55,082 bases of DNA from Thermococcus sp. (lineage in GTDB: Archaea; Methanobacteriota_B; Thermococci; Thermococcales; Thermococcaceae). The stretch covers positions 1-55,082 of the forward strand of contig NZ_WAKV01000022.1 in the NCBI RefSeq assembly GCF_015523185.1, written 5' to 3'. Under the pieces are notes generated by a model that saw only the letters and a list, made by a program, of their open reading frames with translations, did no database searches and was not told the origin of the DNA. Position numbers and translations under genes: made by a program. Shown piece by piece: positions 51,244 to 55,082 of the stretch (positions are counted from its first letter, which is position 1; the number at the start of each line of letters is the position of its first letter).

Positions 51244-51449
51244 GGTATCACCTCCTTTTAGTTTCCTCTGGTAATTATGTTAATATTTGTTACGATATTT
51301 TAAATATATTACTACTTATTTTATCAAAAAACATTACAAAGTGACGATAGTGTTTTATGAGTCGGTGCCAATAATCGATAATGTTTCATCATTTTTGACG
51401 GGAGTTAAGATTTATATCCCGGCCCGTCTAAACCACAGCGGTGGTGATA

Positions 51450-52454
51450 ATGAGGGTTTTGGCTTCGGCCCCGGCTAAAATTATCCTCTTCGGCGAGCAC
51501 AGCGTTGTTTATGGAAAGCCTGCCATCGCTGCCGCGATAAACCTGAGAACCTACGTTAAAGCCGAGTTCAATGACTCCGGAAGGATAAAGATAGAGGCCC
51601 ACGACATAAAGACCCCGGGTTTAATAGTGTCCTTCTCCGAGAACGAGATTTACTTTGAAAGCGACTACGGAAAGGCCGCCGAGGTTCTCAGCTACGTCAG
51701 GCAGGCTATAGAGCTCGTGAAGGAGGAAGCGGACAAAAACGGGAGGGGCATAACGGTCTCGATAACCTCCCAGATACCGGTTGGAGCAGGTCTCGGCTCA
51801 TCGGCGGCCGTTGCGGTTGCAACCATCGGAGCTGTTTCAAAGCTCCTTGGTCTGGAACTTACCAACGAGGAAGTTGGAAAGCTTGGCCACAGGGTTGAAC
51901 TCCTCGTTCAGGGGGCATCGAGCGGTATAGACCCGACGGTTTCTGCTATAGGTGGCTTCATCCACTACGAGAAGGGTAACTTCGAGCACCTACCCTTTAT
52001 GGAACTGCCGATAGTCGTCGGTTACACCGGCTCAAGTGGCTCGACCAAAGAGCTTGTTGCGATGGTCAGGAGGACCTACGAAGAAATTCCTGAAATAGTT
52101 GAGCCGATACTGGTCTCGATGGGCAAGGTGGTGGAGAAAGCTAGAGAAGTTCTCCTCTCGGATTTGGACGATGAAACGCGCTTCAAGACCCTTGGAAAGC
52201 TCATGAACGTAAACCACGGCCTCTTAGATGCCCTCGGGGTCTCGACGAAAAAGCTGAGCGAACTTGTCTATGCCGCAAGAACCGCCGGCGCTTTGGGAGC
52301 AAAAATAACCGGTGCCGGTGGCGGTGGATGTATGTATGCCCTGGCCCCTGAAAAGCAGGGCGAAGTGGCAACGGCAATAACGATAGCCGGCGGAACGCCG
52401 ATGATAACCGAGATAAGCAGGGAAGGGCTTCGCATAGAGGAGGTGATACCGTGA
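51450..52454 (+). CDS. mvk: Mevalonate kinase
   Basis: The ATG at 51450 behind GGTGGTGATA gives 334 residues: [20 protein letters not shown], the GHMP ATP loop [15 protein letters not shown] (about 110-124), [13 protein letters not shown] and [12 protein letters not shown]. It phosphorylates mevalonate. Its stop overlaps the start of the isopentenyl phosphate kinase gene by four bases. Confidence 0.95.
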   Translation: MRVLASAPAKIILFGEHSVVYGKPAIAAAINLRTYVKAEFNDSGRIKIEAHDIKTPGLIVSFSENEIYFESDYGKAAEVLSYVRQAIELVKEEADKNGRGITVSITSQIPVGAGLGSSAAVAVATIGAVSKLLGLELTNEEVGKLGHRVELLVQGASSGIDPTVSAIGGFIHYEKGNFEHLPFMELPIVVGYTGSSGSTKELVAMVRRTYEEIPEIVEPILVSMGKVVEKAREVLLSDLDDETRFKTLGKLMNVNHGLLDALGVSTKKLSELVYAARTAGALGAKITGAGGGGCMYALAPEKQGEVATAITIAGGTPMITEISREGLRIEEVIP

Positions 52455-53248
52455 TAATAGTTAAGCTCGGCGGGAGCGTTTTCAGCGACAAGAAAGGAAC
52501 ACCCGAGAACTTCAGGGAGAAGGTTGTCCGCTCGATAGCGCGGGAAATCGGGGAGTTCTACCCCGATGAAGAGTTCATCGTCGTTCACGGCGGGGGAAGC
52601 TTCGGACATCCGGAGGCAAAGAAATACGGCATTAGGGAGGGTCTCCTCGGCCTTTCGGGTGAGTCCCTCTTCTGGCGCAAAAAGGGGTTCTCACTCACTC
52701 ACCACGCAATGCTGAGGGCGAGCATGAAAATAGTGGAGGCCTTCATAGGGGAGGGTTTGCCTGCCGTTTCGGTCTCAAGCTCCTCTGTTTTCCTCATGGA
52801 CTCGAACAAGGTAGCCTACGGTGACGTTGAGCCGGTTAGAAAGTTGATTGAAACGGGCTTTATACCAGTTCTCTTTGGGGACGTTGCAGTTGATTTGGCC
52901 AGGGGCGTTGACATACTCTCCGGTGACCAGATAGTTACCTACCTCACAAAGCTCTTCAGGCCGAGGAAGGTCGTTTTCCTGATGAGCGTTGATGGCATCT
53001 ACGACGGAAAGCCCGGGGAAGGGACACTGCTCTTCGAGATTCCCGCTGAGAAAATCGACGACCTCATAAAGCGCCTCAAAAAGCTTTCTGGCCCAGACGG
53101 CGACGTCACGGGGGGAGTAATCAACAAGCTGAGGGAAGCAAAGGAGATAGCCCGCTTTTCCGAGGTCTGGTTCGTCAACGGCTTGATTCCGGGAAGGCTG
53201 AGCGGGGCCATCAAGGGGGACGGCTTCGGCACGAGGATTGTTCCCTGA
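52451..53248 (+). CDS. ipk: Isopentenyl phosphate kinase
   Basis: The 265-residue amino acid kinase-fold protein starts at GTG with [14 protein letters not shown]. The catalytic histidine H53 lies in HGGGSFGH, followed by [14 protein letters not shown]. In the archaeal mevalonate pathway it makes isopentenyl diphosphate from isopentenyl phosphate. Coupled translation with mevalonate kinase is indicated by the overlap. Confidence 0.95.
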   Translation: MIIVKLGGSVFSDKKGTPENFREKVVRSIAREIGEFYPDEEFIVVHGGGSFGHPEAKKYGIREGLLGLSGESLFWRKKGFSLTHHAMLRASMKIVEAFIGEGLPAVSVSSSSVFLMDSNKVAYGDVEPVRKLIETGFIPVLFGDVAVDLARGVDILSGDQIVTYLTKLFRPRKVVFLMSVDGIYDGKPGEGTLLFEIPAEKIDDLIKRLKKLSGPDGDVTGGVINKLREAKEIARFSEVWFVNGLIPGRLSGAIKGDGFGTRIVP

Positions 53249-53294
53249 CTCGAAAACTTTTTATTTCTATTCAACATCCGTAATCCTGATAACC

Positions 53295-54032
53295 ATGTCC
53301 CATAAAACCATTGCGCTCGCCCTACTCATCATGGTGACACTATGGGGCTTCCTGAAGGCATCTTCCAGCGGTTACCTCAGCGGTTTTGATGCGCATCCAA
53401 GCGACCTTAACCTGAGCGTAAGGGCCGAAAACAACACGCTCACCGTTGAGTGGACCCTTGAGGGCGGTGAAATAATCAGGGCAATCTCCAAGGGAAGGGA
53501 CGCCGTGATTCTCGTCTATCCCGGCTGGGTGGAGACGGAAGACGGAGTGTGGTCGGTCATTGGGGATGCCTCCAACGTCTCGGTGGTTTTAAACGGGAGG
53601 AGAGTTAATTTTGCCGCTATTTATTACCCCTATGGGCTCATCGTCTCGAACGGGAGCAAAAACGCAACGATCAGAATCTTCGACGTCCCCTTCGACTTTT
53701 CCTCGGCGGTGGCATCCGGAAGGATTGTGCTTCGCTTTAGCACCTACTACACCTGCAACAACTTTACAGTTAATGTCATCTACTTCCACAGCACCGGGAG
53801 AGGGGAATACCATTCTCTCGTGCTCCCCCTATCGGTAAGCCTCGGCGAGGGATTTCCCAAGTTCTCCGACTTCAGGTCTGAGTTCAACTTTACCATTGGC
53901 TCCTCTGAGATGGGGAGATTCCTGGGCTCGGCCGTAAATGCCCACAACCTCGGCGACTGGGTTGAAGAGCCCGGGGGCTGGCTGGTCGTTAAACGGGTGA
54001 ACGTCACGGTCTGTCCACCCAAAACCTCTTAA
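53295..54032 (+). CDS. Putative secreted or membrane-anchored glycoprotein
   Basis: The ATG at 53295 gives 245 residues with an N-terminal hydrophobic segment, [20 protein letters not shown], as a signal peptide or anchor. The rest is beta-rich with at least seven N-x-S/T sequons (NLS, NVS, NGS, NAT, NFT twice, NVT), typical of an outside-facing glycoprotein. A TATA-like ACTTTTTATTT lies about 35 bases upstream and no clear ribosome binding site is present. I do not recognise a family. Confidence 0.65.
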   Translation: MSHKTIALALLIMVTLWGFLKASSSGYLSGFDAHPSDLNLSVRAENNTLTVEWTLEGGEIIRAISKGRDAVILVYPGWVETEDGVWSVIGDASNVSVVLNGRRVNFAAIYYPYGLIVSNGSKNATIRIFDVPFDFSSAVASGRIVLRFSTYYTCNNFTVNVIYFHSTGRGEYHSLVLPLSVSLGEGFPKFSDFRSEFNFTIGSSEMGRFLGSAVNAHNLGDWVEEPGGWLVVKRVNVTVCPPKTS

Positions 54033-54064
54033 CTTTTCATGCCTTCCCTTTCCCGGTGGTGTGG

Positions 54065-55082
54065 ATGGAGGCCTTTGACAGGGAGGAACTCACCATCATC
54101 AGGAAGTTCGAGCACATAGAACACTGCCTTAAGAGGAACGTTCAAGCCCATGTGAGCAACGGTTTTGAGGACGTTCACTTCGTCCACATGAGCCTTCCAG
54201 AGATAGACAAGGATGAAATAGACCTGAGCGTCGAGTTTCTGGGCAGGCGCTTCGATTACCCAATCTTCATAGCCGGCATGACCGGTGGAACCAAGGGTTC
54301 CCAGCTGGCCGGAAGGATAAACAAAACCCTTGCCAAAGCCGCGCAAGAGCTTAACATACCGATGGGCGTTGGAAGTCAGAGGGCGATGATAAGGAAGCCG
54401 GAAACCTGGGAGAGTTACTACGTTAGGGACGTCGCTCCTGATGTGTTCCTCGTCGGCAACTTAGGTGCCCCCCAGTTCTCGGAAACGATACCGGAGCGCT
54501 ACGGTATCGAGGAGGCCCTGAAGGCCGTCGAAACCATTCAGGCCGATGCTCTGGCGATACACATGAACCCTCTTCAGGAGAGCGTCCAGCCCGAGGGGGA
54601 CACTCAATACAAGGGCGTTCTCAAAGCGTTGGCAGAGCTCAAGGCCGAGTTTCCATACCCAATAATAGCGAAGGAAACCGGTGCCGGAGTTTCCAAGGAA
54701 GTGGCGGTAAGGCTTGAGAGCATAGGGATTGATGCCATCGACGTTGGTGGTCTCGGTGGGACAAGCTGGAGCGCCGTGGAATACTACAGAGCAAAGGACG
54801 AGATTGGGAAGGACCTCGCCTTACGCTTCTGGGACTGGGGAATTAAAACGGCCATAAGCGTTGCTGAAGTTCGCTACTCGACGGAGTTGCCCATTATAGC
54901 CACCGGTGGAATGAGGGATGGAATAACCATGGCGAAGGCTTTAGCTATGGGTGCCACCTTCGCCGGAGTGGCGTTGCCTCTCTTAAAGCCTGCCGTGAAA
55001 GGCGACGTTGAAGGCGTCATAAAAATCCTCAGGAGGTACATTGAGGAGATAAGGAATGCGATGTTCCTCGTTGGGGCCAGGA
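54065..55082 (+). CDS. fni: Type 2 isopentenyl-diphosphate delta-isomerase (partial, runs off the window)
   Basis: An ATG behind GGTGGTGTGG opens a frame that stays open to the end (339 residues visible). Motifs of the FMN- and NADPH-dependent isomerase are present: [84 protein letters not shown] and [19 protein letters not shown]. It interconverts isopentenyl and dimethylallyl diphosphate, completing the pathway encoded just upstream. Confidence 0.94.
   Translation, partial: MEAFDREELTIIRKFEHIEHCLKRNVQAHVSNGFEDVHFVHMSLPEIDKDEIDLSVEFLGRRFDYPIFIAGMTGGTKGSQLAGRINKTLAKAAQELNIPMGVGSQRAMIRKPETWESYYVRDVAPDVFLVGNLGAPQFSETIPERYGIEEALKAVETIQADALAIHMNPLQESVQPEGDTQYKGVLKALAELKAEFPYPIIAKETGAGVSKEVAVRLESIGIDAIDVGGLGGTSWSAVEYYRAKDEIGKDLALRFWDWGIKTAISVAEVRYSTELPIIATGGMRDGITMAKALAMGATFAGVALPLLKPAVKGDVEGVIKILRRYIEEIRNAMFLVGAR

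Overview
The window is chromosomal DNA of a hyperthermophilic archaeon of the Thermococcales, most likely a Thermococcus. The evidence is the gene order (the uL3-to-SecY ribosomal superoperon with eS4, eL32, eL19, aIF1 and RNase P Rpp29), archaeal-type proteins throughout (Cbf5, RpoD/N/K, SRP54, isopentenyl phosphate kinase, MEMO), TATA boxes instead of -10/-35 boxes, GGTGA-type ribosome binding sites and CCA-encoded tRNA genes. The species cannot be fixed from the sequence alone.

Layout. (1) 1-800: end of an unknown gene, tRNA-Val(CAC), and a gene-free stretch made of a repeat that recurs behind two other tRNAs. (2) 807-19676: a SPOUT methyltransferase followed by the ribosomal superoperon from uL3 to uL15, then secY, adk, an Oxa1/EMC3-like gene, eL34, cmk, eL14, an SDR oxidoreductase, cbf5 and a methyltransferase. 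(3) 19662-25936: the alpha-type cluster (uS13, uS4, uS11, rpoD, eL18, uL13, uS9, rpoN, rpoK, an enolase-like gene, uS2, eL40), punctuated by four tRNA genes (Ser, Leu, Pro, Leu). (4) 25937-37029: mixed genes: PadR and Lrp regulators, a FUN14-like membrane protein, a metallophosphoesterase-fold protein that has lost its metal ligands, tRNA-Arg(CCT), a GfcR-like PRTase regulator, a cysteine-cluster protein, srp54, a DUF89 phosphatase, an alpha-solenoid protein, MTA phosphorylase and a CoA-disulfide reductase-like flavoprotein. (5) 37620-44544: a small (about 6.9 kb) integrated element in tRNA-Gly(GCC), bounded by a 44-bp direct repeat that splits an SSV-type tyrosine integrase into C- and N-terminal halves. 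(6) 44690-55082: tRNA-Arg(GCG), a second alpha-solenoid protein, uridine phosphorylase, a threonine-synthase-like gene, MEMO, a P-type proton ATPase, and the lower mevalonate pathway (mevalonate kinase, isopentenyl phosphate kinase, a secreted protein, type 2 IPP isomerase, cut by the window end).

How the parts work together. Regions 2 and 3 make ribosomes, RNA polymerase subunits, the protein export pore and nucleotide kinases as co-transcribed, often overlapping genes. Region 6 makes isoprenoid precursors for archaeal lipids. The integrated element carries mostly small genes of unknown function, one large opposite-strand gene with a nuclease-like N-terminus and a coupled 55-residue coiled-coil partner, and two repeat-rich intergenic regions that look like an operator and a replication origin.

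The most interesting unexplained signals are the roughly 300-bp repeat family that starts exactly at the CCA end of three different tRNA genes, the origin-like heptamer array and the large cargo gene of the element, two degenerate enzyme paralogues, and the two alpha-solenoid paralogues that each sit beside a nucleoside phosphorylase gene.
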